In this document: positions 7,625 to 18,468 of the stretch, in pieces
How positions within the stretch are numbered: position 1 is the first letter of the stretch
Layout: each line of letters begins with the position of its first letter
NCBI RefSeq assembly: GCF_010365105.1
Contig: NZ_JAAFGZ010000002.1
Location: forward strand, 124,001 to 188,000
From: Polaromonas sp.
GTDB lineage: Bacteria; Pseudomonadota; Gammaproteobacteria; Burkholderiales; Burkholderiaceae_C
Direction of reading: 5' to 3'
Length of the DNA stretch: 64,000 bases
The notes under the pieces: model-generated
Seen by the model: the letters and a program-made list of their open reading frames with translations, nothing else
The model's database searches: none
Told to the model about the DNA's origin: nothing
Translations under genes and position numbers: made by a program

Positions 7625-8827
7625 TCAGTGCTGCTCTTCGGCCTCGAAGCCTGCCGCGCGCAAGGCCTGCAGCACCTGTTCGATGTGCGGCCGGCCGCGC
7701 GTCTGCACCACCAGTTCGATCTCGACGTTCAGTGCCGCCAGCATGGTGAAGGCGCGCTGGTGGTGGACTTCCTCGATATTGGCGCCGGCGTCGGCCACGG
7801 TGGCGGTGATTTTGGCCAGCGAGCCGGGGACATCACGTGCGCTGACCCGGATGCGCGCCAGCCGTCCGGCGCGCACCATGCCGCGCTCGATGATGGCCGC
7901 CAGCAGCAGCGGATCGATGTTGCCGCCGCACAGCACCAGCCCGACCTTCAGCCCGGCAAAGCGCGCCGGGTACTTCAGCAGCGCCGCCAGCCCGGCCGCG
8001 CCCGCGCCCTCAACCAGGGTTTTTTCAATTTCCAGCAGCATCACCATGGCCTGCTCGATGTCGCCTTCATCGACCAGCAGCAGGTCATCGACGCGCCGGG
8101 CAATGATGGCCTGTGTGATCACGCCCGGCGTTCCCACCGCAATGCCGTCGGCAATCGTGCTGGTGCCCTGCGGATGGTGCGTGCCCTTGATGGCGTTGAC
8201 CATGCCGGGAAAGCGCGCGGTCTGCACGCCGATGATTTCAATGCCCGGCTTGAGCGCCTTGGCCGCCGTGGCCATGCCGGCGATCAGCCCGCCGCCGCCC
8301 ACGGCAATCACCAGCACCTCCAGATCGGGAACGGCATGCAGCATTTCCAGTCCCACCGTGCCCTGGCCGGCGATGACGGCCTCATCGTCGTAGGGATGGA
8401 CAAACACCAGGCTTTCGCGTTCGGCCATCTGCAGCGCATGGGCGCGTGATGCATCCAGCGTGTCGCCGTGCAGCACCACTTCGGCGCCAAAGCCCCGGGT
8501 GCGCTCGATCTTCACGCCCGGCGTGAAGCGCGGCATGACGATGATGGCGCGAATGCCCAGCCGCTGTGCATGGTAGGCCACGCCCTGTGCATGATTGCCC
8601 GCGCTCATGGCGATCACGCCGCGCTGGCGCTCGGACTCGGTGAGCTGCGCCAGCTTGTTGCAGGCGCCGCGCTCCTTGAAGGACGCGGTGTACTGCAGGT
8701 TTTCAAATTTCAGGTAAATTTGCGCCCCGGTCAACTGCGACAGCGTGCGCGACTCCACGCAGGGCGTGTTCAGCAAATGGCCGTGCAGGCGCTGGGCGGC
8801 TTGTTCGATGTCGGTCAGGCTGAGCAT
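7625..8827 (-). CDS. ilvA: threonine ammonia-lyase with C-terminal ACT domain
   Basis: A PLP-dependent fold-type II enzyme (EC 4.3.1.19), about 400 residues, converting threonine to 2-oxobutanoate in isoleucine synthesis or threonine catabolism. The PLP lysine is Lys51 in ASFKERGACNKL; the Ser/Asn phosphate and substrate loop is SAGNHAQGVAYHA, and the glycine loop is VGGGGLIAGMA. The last 75 residues form a single ACT-like domain (RIRVSARDVPGSLAKITATV). This is shorter than the two-regulatory-domain E. coli IlvA (514 residues) and longer than TdcB (329 residues). AGGAA precedes the ATG at 8825-8827. Whether it is biosynthetic or catabolic cannot be decided here. Confidence 0.92.
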   Translation of the reverse strand: MLSLTDIEQAAQRLHGHLLNTPCVESRTLSQLTGAQIYLKFENLQYTASFKERGACNKLAQLTESERQRGVIAMSAGNHAQGVAYHAQRLGIRAIIVMPRFTPGVKIERTRGFGAEVVLHGDTLDASRAHALQMAERESLVFVHPYDDEAVIAGQGTVGLEMLHAVPDLEVLVIAVGGGGLIAGMATAAKALKPGIEIIGVQTARFPGMVNAIKGTHHPQGTSTIADGIAVGTPGVITQAIIARRVDDLLLVDEGDIEQAMVMLLEIEKTLVEGAGAAGLAALLKYPARFAGLKVGLVLCGGNIDPLLLAAIIERGMVRAGRLARIRVSARDVPGSLAKITATVADAGANIEEVHHQRAFTMLAALNVEIELVVQTRGRPHIEQVLQALRAAGFEAEEQH

Positions 8828-9029
8828 GGATTTCCTTGTAGAACACGGCGTGAAGCTGATAACCGTCATTTTCCGCGCCTTTGAGCGCATCCTGCGGCGA
8901 TGGCCGGGCGCCACGGTTGAAGTAGTGTCTTCCATGGGGCTTCAGCATGCGTTATGGTGCAGTTTCTTTGAATCAATAAAAATTTGGCATGGGGGAGTTG
9001 GCGATACCGTTGGAAACTGGAGTCTGTCC

Positions 9030-11483
9030 ATGAACAAGCGTTCACTTGTCGAGCATCCGCAGCAGTGGCTGTTGTCCCCCGGGCTGAAAGACGCGCCGGT
9101 GCTGGACCTGATGTGCTCGCATTTCGTGCTCACCCTGGCCGCGCGCCAGGGCGCTAAGTTCAATGTGCGGCGCGACCTGACCAGCCTGCTGTCCCTGTCC
9201 GGCCGGCACCTGGTCTGGCCCTTGCCGGCGTTTCAGCGGCTGCGCGAATTCCTGGGCCGACGCTGCAAGGGCAACGAGTTCTGGCAGGACCATGAGACCC
9301 TGAGCGATGCCGAGTTCATGGCGCGCCATGGTGTCTGGCGCGGCCCGTACGAGGAAGGCACGCTGTTCTTCTACCTTGACGAGCATGCCAAGGACCAGCC
9401 CAAGGATTTGCTGTCGGTGCTCAGCGCCACCGGTGACTGGCTGACGCTGGCGCTGAAAAAGCAGTCCACGCTGGTCGAGAAAAACATCGAGTCGCTGGCC
9501 AGCCTGCTGCAGCTCAACCGCGCCGAACGCGCGCTGCTGCTCTATGGCACGCTCGCGCGCTACCAGCGCGACCTGCGCTCGCTGCTGGTCGAGTTCAAGG
9601 TCAACAATGCGCCCGAAGCCTATGCAGCGATTGCCGACGTCGCCGGCGTCAAGGCACCCGAAGTGGCCGAGGCGCTGCGGCCCGGCTCGCGGCTGGAGCG
9701 CATCGGCATGGTCGAAAACCTGATTTCCGAGCACAACATCACCGACCTGGCCGACCTGATGAAGGTCAGCGAAAAACTGCCGCCGGTGCTGATGCGCAAA
9801 TACCGCGACCACAGCGAGCTGATGGCGGTTTTCACCCGGCCCGCCACCCGCAGCCTGCTGGGGCTGGCCGACTTTGCCTTTGTGGAGGAAGACGCTCAGG
9901 TGCTGGTGTCGCTCTTGCGCCATGCGGTGGCCGGCAAGGAGCAGGGTGTCAATGTGCTGCTGTACGGCCCGCCCGGCACCGGCAAGACCGAGCTGGCCAA
10001 GGTGGTGGCGCAGGCCGCCGGGCTGGATTTGTTCGAGGTCGAATATGCCGACCAGGGTGGCAATTCCCTGAGCGGGCGCGACCGCTACCGCTCGCTGCAG
10101 ATCGCCCAGGTGTTTCTCAAGGGCAGCATGCATTCGGCGCTGCTGTTCGACGAGGTCGAAGACGTGTTTCCGCCGATTTCCAGCGAAGCCGCGCAGCTGA
10201 TGGCGCGCTCCGAGCAACTGAGCGCGCCCGGCAGCCATTCGGTCAGCGGCAAGGCCTGGGTCAACCAGATTCTCGAATCCAACCCCGTGCCCACGCTGTG
10301 GGTGACCAACCGCATCGAGCAGATCGACCCGGCGTTTCGCCGCCGCTTTGCCTATCACCTGGAACTGCGTTCGCCGCCGCCCGGCGCGCGTGAAGGCATC
10401 GTGCGCAAGACGCTCGAAGGCGTGCAGGTCAGCGATGCCTTCGTCGCCAAACTCACCGCCCGCAAGGGCCTGACGCCGGCGCAGATTCGCACCGCAGTGC
10501 GCTTTGCCCGCCTGGCCAGCGCCCCTGACACAGGTTTGGACACGCCCATGGGCATTCAGCCGGGCGTAGGGGCTCTTTCTTCACCAGTTAGGGCCGCGGG
10601 ACCGGCTTCGCCGGACCGCAGGCGCAGCGCCCCCTCGGGGGGCAGCGAACCACACGAAGTGGGGAGCGTGGGGGCTTCTATCATCGAGTCGCTGATCGAG
10701 CGCCAGCTGAAAAACGCCGACGTGGCGCTGGGCAACAAAGCTGAAGCTTCTAGCCGGCGCAACGTCACGACGTACGATTTGGCGATGCTCAACGTCGAAT
10801 CGCGTTTCGAGATTCCACGCATCGTGCAGGCCCTCAAAAGCCGGGGCCACGGCAGCCTGTGTTTTTACGGCCCGCCCGGCACCGGCAAGACCGCGCTGGC
10901 CGAGCACATCGCCCAGGCGCTGGAGCAGCCGCTGCTGATCAAGCAGGCCAGCGACCTGATGAGCAAGTACGTCGGCGAAACCGAGCAAAAAATGGTCGCC
11001 ATGTTCCGCGAAGCCGAGGCCGAGAAAGCCGTGCTGCTGCTGGATGAGGCCGACAGCTTTTTGCAGGACCGGCGCGGCGCCCAGCGCACTTATGAAGTGA
11101 CCGAAGTGAACGAGATGCTGCAGGGCATGGAGCGCTACGCCGGCATTTTCATCTGCACCACCAACCTGCTGGAAAGCCTGGACCAGGCGGCGCTGCGGCG
11201 CTTTACCTTCAAGATCAAGTTCATGCCAATGACCAGTAATCAGCGCGAAACGATGTTTGTCACCGAAGCGCTGGCGGGCGATGCATCGTTGCTCACGCCG
11301 CCCCTGCAAAAAAGACTGTCCCAGCTCACGCAGCTGTGCCCCGGCGACTTTGCGGCGGTCAAGCGGCAGGGGGTGATTCTGGAGACAGTGCTGTCCGCCG
11401 ACGAGTTCCTCGCCCAACTGGAAGCCGAACACCGCATCAAGCCCGAGGTGCGGGAAGGGCGGGCGATGGGCTTCATGCGTTGA
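9030..11483 (+). CDS. tandem AAA ATPase of unknown role, with repeat-derived linker
   Basis: An 817-residue protein. The first 300 residues are helical and match no family I can name. AAA domain 1 has Walker A GPPGTGKTEL at about 314, Walker B LLFDEVEDV at about 372, sensor-1 WVTNRIEQID and the Arg-rich RRRF. AAA domain 2 has GPPGTGKTAL at about 614, LLLDEADSF at about 669 and CTTNLLESLD. The layout suggests a ring-forming remodelling or quality-control ATPase. The linker between the domains (about residues 517-550) is encoded by a GC-rich dispersed repeat found twice elsewhere in the window. GGAG lies 8 bases before the ATG. It is divergent from ilvA and convergent with recQ. Confidence 0.85.
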   Translation: MNKRSLVEHPQQWLLSPGLKDAPVLDLMCSHFVLTLAARQGAKFNVRRDLTSLLSLSGRHLVWPLPAFQRLREFLGRRCKGNEFWQDHETLSDAEFMARHGVWRGPYEEGTLFFYLDEHAKDQPKDLLSVLSATGDWLTLALKKQSTLVEKNIESLASLLQLNRAERALLLYGTLARYQRDLRSLLVEFKVNNAPEAYAAIADVAGVKAPEVAEALRPGSRLERIGMVENLISEHNITDLADLMKVSEKLPPVLMRKYRDHSELMAVFTRPATRSLLGLADFAFVEEDAQVLVSLLRHAVAGKEQGVNVLLYGPPGTGKTELAKVVAQAAGLDLFEVEYADQGGNSLSGRDRYRSLQIAQVFLKGSMHSALLFDEVEDVFPPISSEAAQLMARSEQLSAPGSHSVSGKAWVNQILESNPVPTLWVTNRIEQIDPAFRRRFAYHLELRSPPPGAREGIVRKTLEGVQVSDAFVAKLTARKGLTPAQIRTAVRFARLASAPDTGLDTPMGIQPGVGALSSPVRAAGPASPDRRRSAPSGGSEPHEVGSVGASIIESLIERQLKNADVALGNKAEASSRRNVTTYDLAMLNVESRFEIPRIVQALKSRGHGSLCFYGPPGTGKTALAEHIAQALEQPLLIKQASDLMSKYVGETEQKMVAMFREAEAEKAVLLLDEADSFLQDRRGAQRTYEVTEVNEMLQGMERYAGIFICTTNLLESLDQAALRRFTFKIKFMPMTSNQRETMFVTEALAGDASLLTPPLQKRLSQLTQLCPGDFAAVKRQGVILETVLSADEFLAQLEAEHRIKPEVREGRAMGFMR
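10580..10677 (-). repeat. GC-rich dispersed repeat inside the AAA ATPase frame
   Basis: The reverse complement reads through CCCCCACGCTCC, GCTGCCCCCCGAGGGGGC, GCTGCGCCTGCGG, GGCGAAGCCGG and CCGCGGCCCT, in the same order as the two tandem units at 48254-48456. Here it keeps the reading frame open and codes for a Ser/Pro/Gly/Arg-rich stretch with no expected fold. Confidence 0.8.
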
Positions 11484-11486
11484 TGC

Positions 11487-11545
11487 TTGCTACATAATTT
11501 ATAGCTGCTTGCGTTTGCCTGCAGTGCGACAGAGCCTTTTTCATT
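11487..11545 (+). repeat. dispersed ATAGC-type repeat, copy 2
   Basis: TTGCTACATAATTTATAGCT is followed by GCTTGCGTTTGCC and a GAGCCTTTTTCA tail. It lies right after the stop of the AAA gene and before convergent recQ, the place expected for a terminator. Confidence 0.7.
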
Positions 11546-11598
11546 GTAAATTTTGATTTGAGCCCCCAGTTCGGCACCTGCAAAGCCATGCGTGAAAT

Positions 11599-13497
<1,899 letters not shown>

Positions 13498-13537
13498 GGG
13501 CAGGCCAGACAGGTGAGCGGTGTAAATAATCGGTGGC

Positions 13538-13594
13538 GCTATAAAAAAAATAGCTGCTAGCGCACGTCAGACATGCGCAAAAGCCATTTTCAAT
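13538..13594 (+). repeat. dispersed ATAGC-type repeat, copy 3
   Basis: GCTATAAAAAAAATAGCTGC, then GCGCACGTCAGACATGCGCAA and AAGCCATTTTCAA in two separate blocks. It lies in the gap between divergent recQ and the first methionine synthase gene, about 40 bases from the recQ start, where a promoter would be expected. Confidence 0.7.
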
Positions 13595-13757
13595 CAATAT
13601 TTTTCAAAATCAACCTTTGCAGCGCTTGCCTGTGGCTTGTGTCCCGTCATCTGGGCCGGGAGGCGGGTTCATGATGGGTTCCATCAAAGGCCAACAGGCT
13701 GTTGCCCTATTGTCAGGGAAAGTCAACGGCCTTGAAGCGCATCCTAAAATGCACGCC

Positions 13758-14804
<1,047 letters not shown>

Positions 14805-14844
14805 GGACCGGCTGAGCCTGCGGGTGCCGGCTATCGGTGATGGC

Positions 14845-15429
14845 TCAGGCGTCGGGCCGCGAAGCGATCTCCTGCTCCATTGCCTGCGTCAGCTGGACGT
14901 ACATCTTGAGCTTGTCTGTCACCTCGCGCAGGCGCGCGCCGATGCGCAGCGACACGGCCAGCAGCAGTTTGGCAGCAATCGCGGCGTTTTCCTCCATCAT
15001 GCGGTTCAGGGCCTCGCGCGTCAGGATTGCGCAGCGCAACTGCGTGGCGGCAATGCAGCTGGCGTAGCGGGGCAGGCCGTCGAACATGCCGAGTTCGCCA
15101 ATCAGGCTGCCGGGGCCCAGCAGGGTGATGACGATAGGCTCGACGCGGCTGACCACCAGGGACTCCACCGTTACTTCGCCATCGAGCAGCAGCATCAGGA
15201 ATCCGGTGTCGCGGACGTCGCCTTCACGGATGAAGACCGTGCCTTTGGCGACAATTTGCGGCTGCATGTAGCGCACCACCATGCGCGCTTCTGGCATCGT
15301 CAGCTGCATCAGGGCTGTGGGCGCCATCAGCAACCGGGCCGCCAGGTCGGCCGCTTCCGAGCCTTCGGTGGCGTCATGGCTTGGACTGACCGAAGGGAAG
15401 CTTTTTTTTCTGAAGAAGGTGCTTAGCAT
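14845..15429 (-). CDS. cyclic-nucleotide-binding domain protein without DNA-binding part
   Basis: A 194-residue protein with one CNMP-binding beta barrel at about residues 45-160. The phosphate-binding cassette reads GSLIGELGMFDGLPRYAS, close to the Crp type (FGELALLYGTPRAAT) in having G-E-L and an Arg. A helix rich in charged residues follows (LRIGARLREVTDKLKMYVQLT), but there is no helix-turn-helix, so this is not a normal Crp/Fnr activator. It may act as a sensor on a partner protein. It lies in antisense orientation between the two methionine synthase genes, and its 5' end faces the riboswitch leader of metH. Confidence 0.8.
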   Translation of the reverse strand: MLSTFFRKKSFPSVSPSHDATEGSEAADLAARLLMAPTALMQLTMPEARMVVRYMQPQIVAKGTVFIREGDVRDTGFLMLLLDGEVTVESLVVSRVEPIVITLLGPGSLIGELGMFDGLPRYASCIAATQLRCAILTREALNRMMEENAAIAAKLLLAVSLRIGARLREVTDKLKMYVQLTQAMEQEIASRPDA

Positions 15430-15497
15430 GGGTCAACCCGATGGAATTTGGTCGCTGGCAGCGGGCTTGCCGGCATTGGTGCTTAAAATCGAGCTTA

Positions 15498-15583
15498 ACC
15501 CAAGGAGCGTTGCAGCGAAACTCCAGTTTTGTCAGGCTTGGGTAAACAGGGATGCCTATCCCTTTTTAGCAACGACGCTCACC
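15498..15583 (+). ncRNA. S-adenosylhomocysteine (SAH) riboswitch aptamer
   Basis: The segment shows the sequence hallmarks of the SAH riboswitch: GGAGCGTTGCAGCG on the 5' side, CAGGCTTGGGTAAACA in the middle and AACGACGCTCACC on the 3' side, close to the family consensus as I remember it. ACCCAAG (15498-15504) pairs exactly with CTTGGGT (15537-15543), and GAGCGT (15505-15510) pairs exactly with ACGCTC (15575-15580). It lies 20 bases before the start of metH. SAH is the product to be recycled through homocysteine to methionine, so SAH-dependent activation of metH makes metabolic sense. No covariance search was run. Confidence 0.88.
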
Positions 15584-15599
15584 TTTATTCCAAGGTGAG
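15578..15599 (+). promoter_or_regulatory. SAH riboswitch expression platform: SD-sequestering hairpin
   Basis: CTCACCTT (15578-15585) pairs perfectly with AAGGTGAG (15592-15599) around a 6-base loop. The second arm is the ribosome-binding site of metH (ATG at 15602). The first three bases of the hairpin (15578-15580) also belong to the ACGCTC arm of the aptamer, so the two structures exclude each other. Aptamer formation on SAH binding would free the ribosome-binding site, making this an ON switch at the level of translation. Confidence 0.8.
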
Positions 15600-15601
15600 T
15601 C

Positions 15602-18421
15602 ATGCCCTCAGTTCAATTTCCCCAAGACGTTTCGCCCATGAAGCTGTCCGGCCTGGAGCCGGTCACCATCGGCGCCGATTCCCTGTTCGTCAACATCGGC
15701 GAGCGTACCAACGTCACCGGCTCCAAGGCCTTCGCCCGCATGATTTTGAACGGCGATTATGAACAGGCGCTTACAGTGGCGCGCCAGCAGGTTGAAAACG
15801 GCGCGCAGATCATCGACATCAACATGGACGAGGCCATGCTCGACAGCCAGGCGGCCATGGTGCGGTTTTTGAACCTGATCGCCGGCGAGCCCGACATCGC
15901 CCGTGTGCCCATCATGATCGACAGCTCCAAATGGAGCGTGATCGAGGCCGGCCTGCGCTGCATCCAGGGCAAGGGCATCGTCAATTCCATCTCGATGAAG
16001 GAAGGCGTTGACGCCTTCAAGCAGCAGGCCAAGCTGCTCAAGCGCTACGGCGCCGCTGCCGTCGTCATGGCGTTTGACGAGTTGGGCCAGGCCGACACCT
16101 ACGAGCGAAAAATCGGCATTTGCGAGCGCGCCTACCGGTTGCTGGTCGATGAGATCGGTTTTCCGCCCGAAGACATCATTTTTGACCCCAACATCTTTGC
16201 CATTGCCACCGGCATCGACGAACACAACAACTACGCGGTCGATTTCATCAACGCCACGCGCTGGATCAAGGCCAATCTGCCCGGTGCCAAGGTTTCGGGC
16301 GGCGTGTCCAACGTATCGTTCAGCTTTCGCGGCAACGACCCGGTGCGCGAAGCCATCCACACGGTATTTTTGTACCACGCGATCCAGGCCGGCATGGACA
16401 TGGGCATCGTCAACGCCGGCATGATGGGCGTGTATGACGACCTGGAGCCGGTGCTGCGCGAGCGCGTCGAAGACGTGGTGCTCAATCGCCAGCCTGTCTA
16501 CAAGGAGGGCGAGGAACACCTCACGCCCGGCGAGCGCCTGATCGAAGTCGCCGAAACGGCCAAGAGCGGCGCGCGCGACGACAGCAAGAAATACGAATGG
16601 CGCGCACTGCCGATACGCGCCCGGCTGTCGCATGCGCTGGTCCATGGCAACAACGAGTTCATCACCGAAGACACCGAGGAGATGTACCAGGCCATCCTTG
16701 CCGAGAAGGGACGGCCGCTGCACGTCATCGAAGGCCCACTGATGGACGGCATGAACGTGGTCGGCGACCTGTTCGGCCAGGGCAAGATGTTTTTGCCGCA
16801 GGTGGTCAAGAGCGCTAGAGTGATGAAGCAGGCCGTGGCGCACCTGCTGCCCTACATCGAGGCAGAAAAGCTGCTGCTGCAGGCCGCCGGCGGCGATGTC
16901 AAGACCAAGGGCAAGATCATCATCGCCACCGTCAAGGGCGACGTGCACGACATTGGCAAGAACATCGTTACCGTGGTCTTGCAATGCAATAACTTCGAGG
17001 TCGTCAACATGGGCGTGATGGTGCCGTGCCACGAGATTCTGGCGCTGGCCAAGGCTTCAGGCGCAGACATCGTCGGCCTGTCGGGGCTGATCACGCCGAG
17101 CCTGGAGGAAATGCAGTACGTCGCCAGCGAGATGCAAAAGGACGACCATTTCCGCCTCAACAACATTCCGCTCCTGATTGGCGGCGCCACCTGCAGCCGC
17201 GTGCACACGGCGGTGAAGATTTCGCCGCATTACGACGGCCCGGTGGTGTACGTGCCCGACGCGTCGCGCAGCGTCAGCGTGGCGCAAAGCCTGCTGTCTG
17301 ACCAGGCCACCAGGTACATCGCCGAGGTCAACGCCGACTACGACAAGGTGCGCACCCAGCACGCCAACAAAAAGCAGCTGCCGATGTGGCCACTGGCCAA
17401 GGCTAGAGCCAATGCCACGGCGATGGACTGGGCCAGCTACACGCCGCCCGTTCCCAAATTCATTGGCCGGCGCGTGTTCAAGAATTTTGACCTGGCCGAA
17501 CTCGCCGATTTCATTGACTGGGGACCGTTTTTCCAGACCTGGGACTTGGCGGGGCCGTTCCCGGCGATCCTGAAGGACGAGGTGGTCGGCGTCGAGGCGG
17601 TGCGCGTCTATGCCGACGCCAGGCGCATGCTCAAGCGGCTGATCGAGGGCCGCTGGCTTACCGCCAACGGCGTGATGGCGCTGCTGCCAGCCAACAGCGT
17701 GGGCGACGACATCGAGATCTACACCGACGAAACGCGCAGCGAAGTCGCCATGACCTGGTACGGCCTGCGCCAGCAGACCGAAAAAACAGCCGTTGACGGC
17801 GTGATGCGCCCCAGCCGCTGCCTGTCCGACTTTGTCGCGCCCAAGCGGCTGACTCCTGAATTGATAGCTGCTCGCGCCCGTCACACAAGCGGAAACGGCA
17901 AAAATGACTCAAAAATTGCCGATTACATCGGGATTTTTGCCGTCACCGCCGGCCTGGGCGCCGAGAAGAAGGACAAGTATTTTCTGGACGACCACGACGA
18001 CTACTCGTCCATCATGTTCAAGTCGCTCGCCGACCGGCTGGCCGAAGCCTTTGCCGAGGCGCTGCACCAGCGCGTGCGGCGCGACCTGTGGGGCTACGCG
18101 CCCGACGAGGCACTCGGCAAGGACGCGCTGATTGCCGAGAAGTACCAGGGCATCCGCCCCGCGCCCGGCTACCCGGCCTGCCCGGACCACAGCGCGAAAA
18201 AAGAGATGTTCGAGCTGCTCCAGGCAGAAGACATCGGCATGGCGCTGACGGAAAGCCTGGCGATGACGCCGGCGGCCAGCGTCAGCGGCTTTTACCTGAG
18301 CCATCCGCACAGCAGTTACTTCAGCGTCGGCAAGATCGGCGACGACCAGCTGCAGGACCTGGCGCAGCGCCGTGGTGCCCGGGCCGAGGACCTGCAGCGC
18401 CTGCTGGCGCCCAACCTGTAA
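15602..18421 (+). CDS. metH: cobalamin-dependent methionine synthase, pterin/B12/activation part
   Basis: A 939-residue protein equivalent to E. coli MetH from about residue 350 onward. Order: methyltetrahydrofolate-binding barrel ([14 protein letters not shown] to about 290), cap domain, B12-binding Rossmann domain with the base-off His motif GDVHDIG at about 448-454, and the AdoMet activation domain with [12 protein letters not shown] and [16 protein letters not shown]. It works with the separate homocysteine-binding protein at 13758. Translation starts at ATG 15602 behind AAGGTGAG, which is held in the riboswitch hairpin. An insert of about 20 residues at 753-773, in the loop after DFVAPK, is coded by a dispersed repeat. 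Confidence 0.96.
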   Translation: MPSVQFPQDVSPMKLSGLEPVTIGADSLFVNIGERTNVTGSKAFARMILNGDYEQALTVARQQVENGAQIIDINMDEAMLDSQAAMVRFLNLIAGEPDIARVPIMIDSSKWSVIEAGLRCIQGKGIVNSISMKEGVDAFKQQAKLLKRYGAAAVVMAFDELGQADTYERKIGICERAYRLLVDEIGFPPEDIIFDPNIFAIATGIDEHNNYAVDFINATRWIKANLPGAKVSGGVSNVSFSFRGNDPVREAIHTVFLYHAIQAGMDMGIVNAGMMGVYDDLEPVLRERVEDVVLNRQPVYKEGEEHLTPGERLIEVAETAKSGARDDSKKYEWRALPIRARLSHALVHGNNEFITEDTEEMYQAILAEKGRPLHVIEGPLMDGMNVVGDLFGQGKMFLPQVVKSARVMKQAVAHLLPYIEAEKLLLQAAGGDVKTKGKIIIATVKGDVHDIGKNIVTVVLQCNNFEVVNMGVMVPCHEILALAKASGADIVGLSGLITPSLEEMQYVASEMQKDDHFRLNNIPLLIGGATCSRVHTAVKISPHYDGPVVYVPDASRSVSVAQSLLSDQATRYIAEVNADYDKVRTQHANKKQLPMWPLAKARANATAMDWASYTPPVPKFIGRRVFKNFDLAELADFIDWGPFFQTWDLAGPFPAILKDEVVGVEAVRVYADARRMLKRLIEGRWLTANGVMALLPANSVGDDIEIYTDETRSEVAMTWYGLRQQTEKTAVDGVMRPSRCLSDFVAPKRLTPELIAARARHTSGNGKNDSKIADYIGIFAVTAGLGAEKKDKYFLDDHDDYSSIMFKSLADRLAEAFAEALHQRVRRDLWGYAPDEALGKDALIAEKYQGIRPAPGYPACPDHSAKKEMFELLQAEDIGMALTESLAMTPAASVSGFYLSHPHSSYFSVGKIGDDQLQDLAQRRGARAEDLQRLLAPNL
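17858..17918 (+). repeat. dispersed ATAGC-type repeat inside metH
   Basis: GAATTGATAGCTGCTCGCGC, CCGTCACACAAGCGG and GGCAAAAATGACTCAAAAA follow the order of the intergenic copies. The insertion keeps the frame and adds a segment such as [19 protein letters not shown] to the AdoMet-activation domain, between DFVAPK and [12 protein letters not shown], which are close together in typical MetH proteins. Confidence 0.7.
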
Positions 18422-18468
18422 AACCCGCTTGGGCGATACGGCTGAAGCGGCGCGGAGGCGCGCCCGTC

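Noticed and set aside
18422..18468. GGCGCG/CGCGCC inverted repeat between metH and the synthetase as a terminator
   Set aside because: The stem is short, there is no T-run on either strand, and such repeats are expected at this GC content.
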